Assembly: GCA_001929475.1 (NCBI GenBank)
Contig: LXFE01000130.1
Location: 1-20,529, forward strand
Origin: Neolecta irregularis DAH-3
Lineage: Eukaryota > Ascomycota > Neolectomycetes > Neolectales > Neolectaceae
DNA: 20,529 nucleotides
Direction of reading: 5' to 3'
Both the position numbers and the translations under genes were made by a program. Within the stretch, counting starts at the first letter, position 1, and each line of letters starts with the position of its first letter. The notes under the pieces are model-generated. The model worked only from the letters and a program-made list of their open reading frames with translations, was not told the DNA's origin and did no database searches. Positions 1-9,971 of the stretch are shown here, in pieces.

Positions 1-380
1 ACATTCCCCACCTAGATGGAATGAGTCCATTTACAGTTGATGTTCCTGTTATAAGAAAGCTCAACCATGCAGCTTGTCTGCATGCTTACGGAGTTCGTCG
101 TGCACTTCTTCCACAGATTCTAGAGTGGAGTAAGAATCCATCAGATGGAATTGATCTTGATATTATTTCCGGTCCACTTCAGTCAGGATCGGTTCAAGGA
201 TACACGCTGTGGCCCTTGGGGATGATTCAACGACCATTGACCGAAATTCGAAATAGCCTTATTAATAACTTTGAAGGGGCTAGAGAGGATGGATTTTTGA
301 ATGACGATTGGAGGCGCAACGATGTATTTCGTCAGGGCGAAAGCACAGGAGAGAAGATTGGGGTTAGCTATTGGTACTGA
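1..380 (+). CDS. Probable GT25-like glycosyltransferase, 3' part (cut by window edge)
   Basis: The frame is open from base 3 to the TGA at 378-380 and has no start of its own, because the ATG at 21 is preceded by in-frame codons (IPHLDG). It is therefore the C-terminal part of a gene that begins to the left. The piece NHAACLHAYGVRR...LLPQILEW followed by DGIDLDI and GYTLWPLGMIQ resembles the C-terminal block of family 25 (LPS/collagen-type) glycosyltransferases: a His-Ala-Tyr segment, a helix of the 'RRGA..LL' type, then an acidic stretch and a hydrophobic 'P..V/IQ' strand. The tail (residues about 75-120 of the piece) is hydrophilic and ends in SYWY. A clear GT25 N-terminal region starts at the other end of the window on the same strand. 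The family call is from memory of the fold's sequence pattern and is moderate; the coding status is firmer. Confidence 0.5.
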   Translation, partial: IPHLDGMSPFTVDVPVIRKLNHAACLHAYGVRRALLPQILEWSKNPSDGIDLDIISGPLQSGSVQGYTLWPLGMIQRPLTEIRNSLINNFEGAREDGFLNDDWRRNDVFRQGESTGEKIGVSYWY

Positions 381-1101
381 GAACCACAATGATATAATGA
401 GAAAGTGACTGCCTCTTGGTCCGTCATTGTCTATTATAATCGGGATAAACAATTGAAAAGAGAGAATAAGCTGGGAGTCGTACCAACCGACACCTTATCT
501 ACTTTTTCAAATTTCACCACTACCGCCACCACTCCAAACGCAAAGCAGCCTACTTTACCAATAATCTTTTTGGGAGGAAGTTGCTTCCCATATTACTATT
601 CTTGCATGATTGGTCTATATTCCCTGGTTGATTTGGAGCACCATCCCTTGAGTATGTAATTGAGTGACTCATTAGCATACGTCTAATATACGGCTTCGTA
701 CCAAATGAAAGAGCCACCTGCGGTCGGATTAATCTCAATGACGGCTTCTGATTTATCCTCAAAAGTCGTAGGATATTCTTCTCGATAACTTTATTATCAC
801 GGACTCAAATGCACCCTCCTCCCAGATAATGAGCCATACACAGAATAGTGAATTAACGATGTCTCAACACTGTCTAAAAGATTCTTGATGATTTTGCTCT
901 TTCGTGCTCTCAACGCTCTACTACTTCACACGACAGGAAGTGAGCAGAGAACACCTGTCATGCCAAAACTAGCGTCATTCGAATCAACCCCACTTCAGAA
1001 TGTGCAATTATTTTCTATCATTGCCCAACCTCCTCTAACAGAACCTCATGAATCCTGTTTGAACCATCCAATCCAGAGCAATTAGATCTTGGTCCCATCA
1101 G
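381..1101. other. Intergenic, no gene supported
   Basis: This 721-nt stretch lies between the stop of the left-edge gene and the first start of the orphan gene at 1102. It contains only short open frames with no coding-like composition or recognisable motif. It should hold the terminator of the first gene and the promoter of the second. An in-frame TGA near 1060 closes the frame upstream of the ATG at 1102. Confidence 0.5.
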
Positions 1102-2526
1102 ATGTATTTGTCGTATTCTATCTCTCCATCTCTCGCCTCCGCGCTCGAAGACTGTCTCTACACCTTTATTCAAGTAATAACTCTCCTGATTCTCATCTTC
1201 CCCACAGTCCTCTTCTTCCACCTATGGAATCCATTGAATGGATTTTTGGATCTGCCTATTGGAATCACGCATGCCTGGATCCTAGTTTCGGGACTTCATA
1301 AGATCGCTCAGCGCAGCAATATAGGTGAGATCTATCTGGCAGTGTTGAGACCATTTGTATATGAAGGAGGTGTCTTGGGAAGTATAATGTGTGCATTGCT
1401 GAAGTTTGCAGAGATTGACCTATCAGTCAAACATGGGAATCTCCAAATTCGAATGATATTCGATCGGAGAACAGTCCTCCCGCAATGCATAACCCGGGGC
1501 AACTGGCAGGATCCTATTATTCGCAGACAAGTAGCGATACCGAAGAGTTTATAGTCGGAACGGATCAAGATAAATCATTTGTGCAAAAAGACGTCGAATC
1601 TGGAATATCGAAGTATCTTTGCGAAACGCCGTGCGATGAACTTGATATTTCATCGTGTGTCAAAGTAACCTACTTAAATACTACTGAAGTAATGAAAGTC
1701 GCTAGACATTGAGATTCTTGAAGATCAGGTCCCTATGATTCTCGAATTATGGTCGAAGGCTCTCCGTCAAGATTTGGACAAATCAACGCAAGCAGCTCGC
1801 ATTGAGAGCATCGGAAAATTGCTAAAACAATTCAATGTATTATATAACTACAAGTACAGCCTAATGATAGGAGGGAATTCATCAAAGTAGGCTTGAACGA
1901 AATCTACTCAGTGAACGACGAGAAATTGTGACCAGCGATCGGGAAGCAATTAGCGAGCAAAGAACTGAAGTGATGGTCGAACATGACGATATAGAAGAAA
2001 ATTCAGGGCTATTTCAGTGTCTTGAAATCAAAGACGGAAAAGAGTCGAAGGACTTTACAGCGGAAGAAATACATATTCATTCAACAACAGTTTCTCATAT
2101 CCAAGAAGAAAAATCTGCTGAGGAACCGCCAAAACCGATAAGAAAGTATAGCGTTTCCAAGGGACCGTTCACTACTGGTTGGGTAAGCTTTTTCTCTCTC
2201 TTATGAAAGATAAATCATTGAGAACCCGGGATATTTTGGCTGGAAACCTTCTAAAGTAGCCGAACCCTCGGGTATAATTCGTAACCCACGGACGCGCATA
2301 AGTCCCATCCCGGTATTCCAGGTTCTCCAACATGACTTAATGAAGGAATTCAGACTTGCCAATTCAGCGTCTCTATCCTCTCCAGTTGAATGGAAGACCG
2401 AAACCCCCTCGCAGGTTGGAGTTGGAGTTGAGCAGGTGAGAGTTTTCAGCTAAGCCGACTCAGTATGTCTAGTGGTCGAATATTAAATCGGTCAAGAATG
2501 GTGGGAAGAAGAAGGGCAGTTGGTAG
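1102..2526 (+). CDS. Orphan single-pass membrane protein, six exons, 413 aa model
   Basis: My model is 1102-1388, 1427-1664, 1699-1836, 1871-2182, 2223-2435 and 2473-2526, which sums to 414 codons. The introns are 38, 34, 34, 40 and 37 nt, start with GTGTGC, GTAACC, GTATTA, GTAAGC and GTGAGA, and end in AG; every join keeps the frame. The N-terminus carries one strong hydrophobic segment (about residues 19-41, LYTFIQVITLLILIFPTVLF) and a weaker one at about 46-65. The remainder is hydrophilic and acidic, rich in E, K and S. I recognise no domain. The ATG at 1102 is the first in its frame after a TGA. The last exon is the weak point: the 37-nt intron leads to a short tail WSNIKSVKNGGKKKGSW, but another open frame (2465-2707, ATPase- or enzyme-motif free) could supply a different C-terminus. 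The coding exons in the middle (1427-2435) are the most secure. Confidence 0.55.
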
Positions 2527-2770
2527 TAGCAATAATGTTGTGGCATTACACGATGCCATCCCTTCCCCCTTGAAACCAGCCAATTCCACCCCCCAAGTGC
2601 AGCCTCCAATTCATCCATCAACCCTAACACGGAAAATTCCTGGTTTTCATAATTGTGTATCCCTTCTCGCTCACAAAGCTATGTTGCAGAGTAAACTCCA
2701 CGACTAGATTCGCCCTCAAAGTCTTGGACTTGCTCTTAAATGAAACAACTATTATTACTGTTTGACACAC

Positions 2771-3011
2771 TGTAAGCTATGCGCTTAGAAGTACAATAAG
2801 ACCAAGTGTTATAACTAGCCCAAGTATTCGTACTTCTTACCAAGGGACATACCTACCCTAAGTATTCATACTTCTTACAAAGGGACATATCTACCCTAAG
2901 TATTCGTACTTGCCTACTTGGCTAGGAATATCTAACTTCCGCCTTTATATACTTCACGTCAAGCCACCTTACCGTATTGGTAAGAGATACCCCAAGGGTT
3001 TTATCCGTACA
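2771..3011 (+). mobile_element. Solo LTR of a small retrotransposon family
   Basis: The 241-bp segment starts TGTAAG and ends GTACA. It is flanked by CACAC (2766-2770) and CACAA (3012-3016), a near-perfect 5-bp target duplication. Its interior matches the minus-strand LTR at 19255-19453 along its length: TGTAAG start, an AATAAGAC block, repeated AAGTATT boxes, a TATA-like stretch (TTTATATA near 2944), and a shared CCGTATTGGTAAG block (2972-2984 here, reverse complement at 19262-19274 there). No internal coding region or primer site follows, so it looks like a recombined solo LTR. It lies 244 bp downstream of the orphan gene. Boundaries are read by eye. Confidence 0.65.
2819..2919 (+). repeat. 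38-bp tandem repeat (2.7 copies) inside the solo LTR
   Basis: Units start at 2819, 2857 and 2895; the first two are 38 bp and the third is cut after about 25 bp. Each contains AAGTATTCGTACTT (or CATACTT), a 5-bp inverted repeat around a 4-base loop, followed by ACCAAGGGACATACCTAC or a close variant. The same boxes recur, in different number, in the other LTR copies of the window, so this is a variable repeat in the U3 part of the LTR upstream of its TATA-like motif. Confidence 0.75.
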
Positions 3012-3985
3012 CACAAACAGGATGTTGCTGTCTGTCTGAAGAACTGGGGTTTTGTTCTTTTCTGCAGATGCTTGTTGTAGTATTAAAACGGAGCGATTTA
3101 TATTCCTCTATCTTTATGGAAAAGCTGTCAAAAAGCTAAATACTCCTGCAGAGTTAAACTAAGAAACGGGAAACATGAACTCCTAAACCCTCGGGATTTA
3201 CCTAGTGACTCCTCAGCGCTCTGCATACTCCTGACTGTCGAGGACACCCTGGGGAAGACAATGGCCAAAGAATGAGACTGCCCTTCTGTCCGATTGCAGG
3301 TGTTATAATTGAGTGGAATCGTGGGCAAGGACTTTGGTAATAACTATTTTGGATAACGATATCTGGCTTTTAAAAAGGGTTGGATTGATGTTGAGCATGT
3401 GACTGAGGCAGGTACGCATCAAGATGGAGTGACTTTTTGCATGTGTACCACCACATGCTTCTGTTAAGACTCCCGTACTCTAGATCAATCTTATTTCTTG
3501 GTTGCCGTACGTATTGTCATAATCTTCGGGTTGAACTGATCTTTTACAGCTTTGGGGTATCTAAAAATGCGGTCAATGCTTTTGTAGATCTGAGACGTTA
3601 GAAGACAACGCTAATGCTTGAACTAACTTGAGGCTTCAAACTACTTTTTGTAGTGAGTACCACGAAGCAGCACGGGTCAAAAGGGCATGTTAAAGGCTAG
3701 AACATTCCTGTTCTCATTTCTTTGCCCACCAAAGAGCTTTCCCAGCCTGTATTCCAACGTTATCCGTTAGAACTATCCCTCAAAGTCCCGCGGATCGTCA
3801 AATTACTAGAAAACATATTTTCCCGGGCTACCTGGCAATAAAACAAAGAGTGGTGGATTAAGAACGCTACTTCGCAAGTGAAAGGGCTCGCCGATCGACA
3901 GGTCGATTTGTTACCAGAAGTTAAGCGTTACCTTTCCGTCTATAAAGCCTACCATCTTTTCCCAAAACTGACCATATATTTTACA
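3012..3985. other. Intergenic, no gene supported; small hairpin
   Basis: No open frame here looks coding. A perfect 7-bp stem, GCATGTG (3439-3445) with CACATGC (3452-3458), has a 6-base loop. A TATA-like TATAAAG sits near 3942-3948, about 40 bp before the start of the next gene, and may be its promoter. Confidence 0.45.
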
Positions 3986-4771
3986 ATGTCGAAAATATCC
4001 CTTCTTCCTCCAGAGATTTTCGTCGAAATCCTACTAAACTTCTCCTCCCTAATCGACATCTACAAAATTCGTCTCGTAAACAAATACTTCCTCCTACACA
4101 TCCTCGAAAATACATCAATACTTATCGAACATTATATTCCCCTTCTTCCAGCAAAACCGACCTTCGCAACTGCAATTCATCGCCCTGGGGCAAAATCCTT
4201 GGATTTCCACCTCGCAATTCGTATTTCTGCGGAATGCTTCCTCGTAGAAGATATTGCATGGACGTTATTCAGTAATCAACCTGCACTGGACCTCAATCAT
4301 AGCTTCTCCCCACTTGATTTCCACGAACCGTTGCATATACTCTGTGCGCTTTGTAGTGGATATTACGATTCTCCATCTACACCATCCCGCAACTCATTTG
4401 GAATTCGTCCGCTGTTGACAACCATTCCTCTTCTCAAGAGCAAATCTCAGGTTGAACAAGATGAATTGTTCAGTCTGATAAATTACATTTTTATTTGTTT
4501 GTTGGTGTCTCTTCATCACCGTGGGATCCCATTGGACTCTGAAGACGCAGTATTGTGCATCGCAGGGGGTCCAATAGGCTGGAAGATGCTTTTCAATGGC
4601 GAAATTTCCAACGCTGAGATCAAAGACTGGTTGTGCACTGAGAAACTTGTCTTTGGCATTCCAGGGGAAAGGATGGGTGATATCATTAGAACTGTTGTTT
4701 TGATATCAGGAAGGTTATATAGGATGAGTAGGGAAGAATTTGAGAGGGCTGGGACCTTTCTTGAGAGGTAG
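3986..4771 (+). CDS. F-box-like protein, 261 aa, intronless
   Basis: The frame is open from 3878, but the ATG at 3986 (context TTTTACAATG) places an F-box-like motif directly at the N-terminus: residues about 5-40, LLPPEIFVEILLNFSSLIDI, then YKIRLVNKYF, matching the LP.E.. ..IL..L....L...R.V.. pattern of fungal F-boxes. Such proteins recruit substrates to SCF ubiquitin ligases through Skp1. The rest (about 220 residues) has no repeat of the WD40 or LRR type that I can see, so the substrate is unknown. The segment 3878-3985, although open, reads as 5' leader and contains a TATA-like TATAAAG. It stands alone between an LTR-containing spacer and a minus-strand gene. The F-box call rests on pattern only. 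Confidence 0.65.
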   Translation: MSKISLLPPEIFVEILLNFSSLIDIYKIRLVNKYFLLHILENTSILIEHYIPLLPAKPTFATAIHRPGAKSLDFHLAIRISAECFLVEDIAWTLFSNQPALDLNHSFSPLDFHEPLHILCALCSGYYDSPSTPSRNSFGIRPLLTTIPLLKSKSQVEQDELFSLINYIFICLLVSLHHRGIPLDSEDAVLCIAGGPIGWKMLFNGEISNAEIKDWLCTEKLVFGIPGERMGDIIRTVVLISGRLYRMSREEFERAGTFLER

Positions 4772-5059
4772 GCAAGCTGGGATTTTATTGGGTTCAATGT
4801 CTAATGTATAATTAATTGAGTGGACCATGGTTACCTAGACTTTTGGTGTCTCAAAACAAGTGCTTCATTGTATTGGCTAACACATCTACGATGTGTAGGA
4901 TGAATTTAATTTAAATAATACAATCTAATGATGCCGGGTCTGTCGTTGTGAATAAACAGTGCCTCCAAAGAAATATATCCTGTTCTGATGTTCAGTACTT
5001 CGAAACTCCGTTGTCTCCGAAAGAGCTGCTCCTGCGACTTGTCCCTTTCGCGAATATAT

Positions 5060-6482
5060 CTAGAAGAAACCTTTCTTTAACTTCATCTTTTTCTTTTTCC
5101 CTAGAACATTTGGCCGTTGATTCTCTGTTTCCTTGATAATCAGCATCTTTTAGTTCAATAATGTACTGGATCTAGGCTTACTTTCCCGTCGGACTTAGTC
5201 TCTTCAACAGCATCGTCGACGTCACGGTCTCCTGATTTCTGAGATCCTCCCGTTCTCGCAATGCTGTTCTAATCGTAAAACCACAAATCACGAAGACCGG
5301 TACCCATAACGACCCTGTAGCACCTGAAACAGGCAACTTCGAATTCCATCCTGTTCCCCAAGTCGTACCCGCCCCCTATGATTATTTCTTCGCTGAATAA
5401 AAGGCCTTACCCAACCACCAGTAGAAGTAGCTTTTGATGCCAAAGCTTCTGCTGCCCTCTTAGCAGCTTCTGCCGCAGTAATCTTATCAGCCTCGGCTTT
5501 GGCAGCATCACTCAATCGCTCTGTTTGCTCACTTGCTGTGGCTTCCTCCTCTTCCACAAGAAGACGCTTTTCTGCAGCCTTCTTTTCTGCGGCAAGTGCT
5601 TCTTCCTGTAACCTTGCAGCCTCTTTCTCCCTTTTAACTCTCTCTTCCTCGGCCAGTTTCTGTTCTTTCTCTTCTACTTTGCGATCTTCGTCAAAAACTT
5701 CGCTTTCAACACGTGTTACGTCTAGTCCCCTCTAACCTCCGTGAGATCAAATACTACTAAGAAGGAAGATACCCAGTATTGATTCAACAATTTACCGCAC
5801 CTCTCAGCCCGAGTACTTTCAGGTGTAGTTTTCAAATTGTCCAGTAAGATTGCACTCCACATTTGAAGGGAAGCAACTTGATGTTTCACTGGAACTCTGA
5901 GACCTAGCGACTATGCGATCAGCTGTGACGTTTACTTACTGAAGCGACCTTGTAACATTGGACAATATCAAGTTTATATGTTGTTGCTTTCAATACATAT
6001 GAACGCATTCCTTCATCGATTTCTCCTAAAATTCCATCGTCCTCCTCGTCCTCCTCGTCTTCGAATGGGGAGGATTCTGAAATAGGCTCCGGAGGCGATT
6101 TCGTTAATTTCGTTCGAGGTGGTTCTCCTGTCAAAGGATGGTCTGGCTCTGGGGGCAATAGAGGGCTTTCAGTATAAATATTTGTCGGGAACGATAGGTA
6201 TACGAATGATCGTGAAGCGAATTAACAGCATCTTCGTGGTCAATGGCGAAAAGTGCTTTGAGTTTTAGACCCCGCTGTAGACCAAATAAGGGTCTATGAA
6301 TCAGAGAAGTTGGAGCTAGTGATGACACTTGGATTTGGCAGTTTTCACTGGAGACCCACGGTTTTTTGCCAACCGTGCTGGTTTCCGAAGTTTTGAGGGA
6401 CCGCGATCTTCAAGGATCTGCTGGTCGTCATTTTCTGGAAAGGAGTCAGCCGAGTTCGATTGGCAGATGACACACCTGGCAT
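5060..6482 (-). CDS. Orphan Ala/Glu/Lys-rich coiled-coil protein, nine exons, 372 aa model
   Basis: Model (minus): 6476-6482, 6329-6434, 6204-6293, 5940-6165, 5773-5910, 5411-5731, 5304-5375, 5182-5268, 5060-5131; the sum is 373 codons. The first exon holds only 7 nt (ATGCCAG). Introns are 41, 35, 38, 29, 41, 35, 35 and 50 nt with GT..AG ends and good branch sites, for example GGCTGACTCC in the first. The 29-nt intron (5911-5939) is suspiciously short; its GTAAGT donor is ideal, but the acceptor 7 nt further on gives a stop. The protein has a basic N-terminus, a proline-rich stretch, an acidic block (PFEDEEDEEDDGILGE), a long charged Ala/Glu/Lys helix at about residues 200-287, a Gly/Trp-rich stretch (GGWGAGTTWGTGW) and a basic tail (GKKKKMKLKKGFF). 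I do not recognise the family. A scaffold or chromatin/cytoskeletal role would be guesswork. Confidence 0.55.
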
Positions 6483-7920
6483 GTATTAAGTGGATCGAAG
6501 AAGAGTGAGATGGTAGGTAAGGGTCTACTGCTCGAACTCAATGAATCTTGGCAGAGAGGCTGGTTTTGCTTGTGGAACGACACTAACCATCAAAGCCTTT
6601 ATAATAGTATAATAGGACAAGCGTGGGATACCGATACACCATGTTTGAGGGAGCGTGTTCCCACAAGAATTGTGACAGAAGATAACCATATAATTATTTC
6701 CACATCTCTCTGAAAGTAATAGTAAAAACTAAAACATGCATGAGAGAGCTTAGGAAATTCTATAGAGGGAGTCCTTTGGACTGACTAAGCAGCAGGTTGA
6801 AATAACCCAAAGGTACATTATTTTCTTAGTCTGGCTCTAACTTCGTAAAAGAAATGTATTTAGCGATGTTATGCGCAGCTCGGGATCGCTAATTGAACAC
6901 CATGATATTGCGAGCCAGGGCACTTGAAATACAATCCCACACAAAAAAAGAAGATAGCAAAAGCCTTAGACAAAAATCTCACAAAGCAAAGATATCTCAG
7001 TGAAATATCCTTAGGTATAAAGGAATCAGAACCAAAATTCCCATGAAGCAAAGATACTTGTTATATCTTTAGGTGATACAAAAGACTTGGAGGACAGGCT
7101 CAAGGTACTATTCGATCTCCAATTATTTTTCGATACGAGAGTGTAAACATACATGCTTACCACTTCATTTATTTATCTTTCTCTATTCCGATTAAATGGT
7201 TACGATATATTGGAGTTCAAGTGCTGAGATTAATAAAGGGCTTTTCACTAGTACCTTTCGTATTAGTGATATCTCACCTTTACTTTGTATTTACTGGATC
7301 GAGGAATGATTTTTCGGCTGCTTCATGAGCTGTTTGACTGAATTCTGAGAAGAATGCAATGCCGAACAACTCTGTTGTCAACAATCTTTCAAGGAAGCAA
7401 ACTGGGACACAAAGCCTGCTACTTCACCTGCTGAATATCCAGATAAACTAGGTAAATTTCCTAAACACTCGCGGGGTTATCCTGTCCAGGAGCAAAAGGT
7501 TGTTAGGGACGTACTTTTTAGTAGTTCAATTCTGCTCGGTATCAAGTCTGAGACAATGATAAAACCCATGTGTGAAATTGCTCTGCCCGCTGCAAAGCTT
7601 TGATCACGCTCACAATATACTTACACTGGGAGGGGCATCATACTGTTAGATACATTATAGAGCGAGAAGTCCAATGCACGATATTCAAGAATGTGGCTTT
7701 ACTGCTGAACGCATAAAATGCCTTTCCCCGAAAAGTAAGCTCGGTCATATGCAAAATGTTCCGGCATTCAAAACTACAATTTATTTACCATTGTATCGTC
7801 TGCTGACTAAACTGGACCAAATATCTAAGAAGAATCGCATTAAGCAGTTGCGCTATGAACCTTCTCTCCTTATGGATGAAGAACAATATCACATGAGATT
7901 AAACAGGGTCCATTATTTCT
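6483..7920. other. Intergenic, no gene supported
   Basis: This 1.4-kb spacer lies between the start of the coiled-coil gene and the calnexin stop, both on the minus strand. It should hold the calnexin terminator and the promoter of the next gene. Open frames at 6510-6713 and 7674-7937 (plus) lack motifs, and the second overlaps the calnexin 3' end, so neither is called. Confidence 0.5.
6984..7080. repeat. Imperfect direct repeat, about 35 bp, two copies
   Basis: Copies at about 6984-7019 and 7046-7080 share AAGCAAAGATA at the start and ATATCYTTAGGT near the end, 62 bp apart. They are not obviously related to the LTR family. No function can be read from them. Confidence 0.4.
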
Positions 7921-9714
7921 TTAGTCTACTCGTCTAGATTTCGAACGCTGACTCGTGACATTTGTTTCGCTGCTCTGTTCATCTATGATCTCGTCCACCT
8001 TTTCAATTTTGGGTTCTTCGGATTTCTTAGGCTTCACGACTGTTACTTGAGGTTGTGACTAGGTCGAGTCAGCGAAAAAAAGTACTGGGAACCTACAGGT
8101 GTGAACAGGGAGACGGCAAGGAAGGTCGATCCGAATATAGCGAGAAGGAGTGTTAATACGTGGTATTTCATGCTTCGGATAGTGCCCACTGGGTTCGCTT
8201 TTAATTTTTCAACAAAGGATCCAAACTCGCGTTTTATAAATCCGACTGGATCACTCTTGATCTGTGCAATCCAATCCTCATCGGAATCCAGGTCATCTGC
8301 AGTTTTTTTAGAGGCGTCTTCTTCGGCCTTTTCAATGGCATATTTAACTTCCCAAGTCTCTTTGGCGAATTTTTCTGCATCGGCAATAGAATCACCGATG
8401 AAGATGTTGTCAAATAGGATGTCACTTTGCATAGTCCAAAGCTCGAAGCCGAGACCTGTCATTCTTTCGAAATTGGCTGGTGAAAGATCTTCATAGTGAT
8501 TTGGATTGGGGATTTTTCGAGGTGTCCACGATCCTTTGTAGTTGGGATTAGGAATAGTTGGGGGTTCCCATTTTCCTTTGTAATTGGGATTTGCTTTCAT
8601 GGGTCGTTTCCAGGGTCCACAGCCTGAAATGGATCCGCATTTGGGGTTATGAATTTTTGCCGGGGTCCATTCTCCATCTTCTTCGTCATTCCATTCTTCT
8701 GGTTTTTCCGCATCTAGACTTAGGAATGACTAAACCTAGAAGAATACCTGGATCAGAGATATCGAGTGGTTCGTCTTCCAGCCAATCTTCAGGCTTTTCG
8801 GCCTCCTCGTCCAGTATTGTTGCTGGGGCAGTTTCATCCCAATCATCTGGTTTCGCCGCTTCAGGATCGGGGATTTTTGCTTCATCAACCCAGGCCTCTG
8901 GTTTTAAGTCCTCTGGGTCGTCTATTTCCTTTTGTGGATTTACGGGAGGTTTGAAATTTTCCAGAAGCGAACCTTTCTTTATACTTTCGTTGTTGATTTT
9001 GATCTCAAAGGATTGATCAGGATCGATAATTAATGTGTAGAGAGTGGAAAGCTTTGTGATTCTGGCTGCTGGTGGGGATTCGAGATGTTTCTCTTCATAT
9101 TCTCCGTTAAGTGGGTTCTTGTGACGAAAGATGAAGTGCACAACATTGTGCCTAGAGTGAATACATTTTCAGCGGAGGGAATACCCGCATCGATCCGGCC
9201 CAAACATAATTTGCCAGGCTGTCTTGTCATGGAATTCCTCACCAGGGATCTCCTTCAGCAATTTGAGATAGGCGCCACCGCATTCGAGGCCGTTTTGAAG
9301 TTTGACTTCATACTGAACCACCAGGGTCTTTCCAGCATTGTCAATGGGTTGCGGAAACTCGGCAGATATGGCATGATGGGCGGCTGCGTCTTTGACAACA
9401 AGACCTTTATCGCCGACAAAGCCCTTAAAGACGGTTGGCTCCTCCACAGCCCATTTGCCGATGTAGCTAAACTCTTGCTCCTTGCCAGGCTCGGGAGCCT
9501 TTTTAGCCTTGGATACAATCCAGCGAAATTCCCAGCCGGGGGTGAACTGCTCGAGCAAATAGGCGGCCTTTAGTCGGGAGGGGACGAAGCGGGGCTTTGC
9601 TGCATCGGCGGAGGTATTGGCGGGAGAATCGGCATCAGGATGCGCTGGATCTGCCGCGACCAAGAGAGGGCATAGCAAGAGGAAGAGGGCGGAACGGAAA
9701 AGGTAAGGGTGCAT
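7921..9714 (-). CDS. cnx1: Calnexin, ER lectin chaperone, 562 aa
   Basis: Exons (minus): 9185-9714, 8748-9151, 8097-8713, 7921-8058; total 563 codons with introns of 33, 34 and 38 nt. Calnexin binds monoglucosylated N-glycans on nascent ER glycoproteins and holds them for folding with a PDI-type oxidoreductase. The signal peptide is residues 1-21 (ending LLVAA). The lectin domain has [33 protein letters not shown] with C145, and MFGPDRCG with C176, the expected disulfide pair. The Pro-rich arm (about 245-385) carries the paired repeats ([23 protein letters not shown], then NPNYKGKW and NPNYKGSW) and the C337/C343 pair. One membrane span lies at about 495-517 ([20 protein letters not shown]), followed by a 45-residue cytosolic tail that is acidic in the middle and basic at the end. 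The 33-nt intron carries an in-frame stop, so it must be removed. Exon 1 is much richer in GC than exons 2-4. Confidence 0.95.
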
Positions 9715-9798
9715 GGCTGAAAGAACAGAACGGACAGGCGGACAGGGCGGGGCAGGCGTCCTTTTAACCGCGTGCCTATGAAGAACACTTGAGAAGGC

Positions 9799-9806
9799 TG
9801 ACGTGG
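9799..9806 (+). promoter_or_regulatory. UPR-element-like TGACGTGG upstream of calnexin
   Basis: TGACGTGG lies 85 bp upstream of the calnexin ATG. It equals the animal UPR element core bound by XBP1/ATF6 and contains ACGTG, the core of yeast UPRE2 bound by Hac1. Calnexin is a standard target of the unfolded protein response. An 8-mer can arise by chance, so binding is inferred only. Confidence 0.4.
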
Positions 9807-9882
9807 CCGCTGCAGGCTGCGGCCCCAAGAGCTGCTAGTTTACTTGTTTACGTGAGATTTGCACTTGCAGAGTATCCAGATG

Positions 9883-9896
9883 TATATATATATATA
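9883..9896. repeat. (TA)7 microsatellite
   Basis: Seven TA units in the divergent promoter, 171 bp upstream of the transporter start. It may act as a loose TATA-type or nucleosome-excluding tract. Confidence 0.8.
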
Positions 9897-9971
9897 GGCA
9901 TGATGGTTAGTCCCGCGCAGAGCTCTGTATGCCCGTTGTATACATGGTGGTTGGTCTCGCTGTATGCTTGC

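Noticed and set aside
2465-2707. Separate 80-aa gene downstream of the orphan membrane protein
   Set aside because: It overlaps the last intron and exon of that gene and cannot be joined in phase to it; it has no known motif. It is kept only as a possible alternative C-terminus.
3439-3458. 7-bp hairpin as a bacterial-type terminator
   Set aside because: The setting is eukaryotic, no T-tract follows and no gene ends just before it.
5499-5735. Plus-strand Ser/Ala-rich open frame
   Set aside because: Antisense shadow of the Ala/Glu/Lys helix of the minus-strand coiled-coil gene, which splices in frame on both sides.
7674-7937. Plus-strand open frame of 87 codons
   Set aside because: It overlaps the certain calnexin 3' end on the other strand, has no motif or signal peptide, and lies in a stretch without other coding signs.
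8558-9016. Long plus-strand open frame rich in Ser
   Set aside because: It is the antisense shadow of the calnexin P-domain repeats, whose Asp/Pro/Lys codons read as Ser-rich on the other strand.
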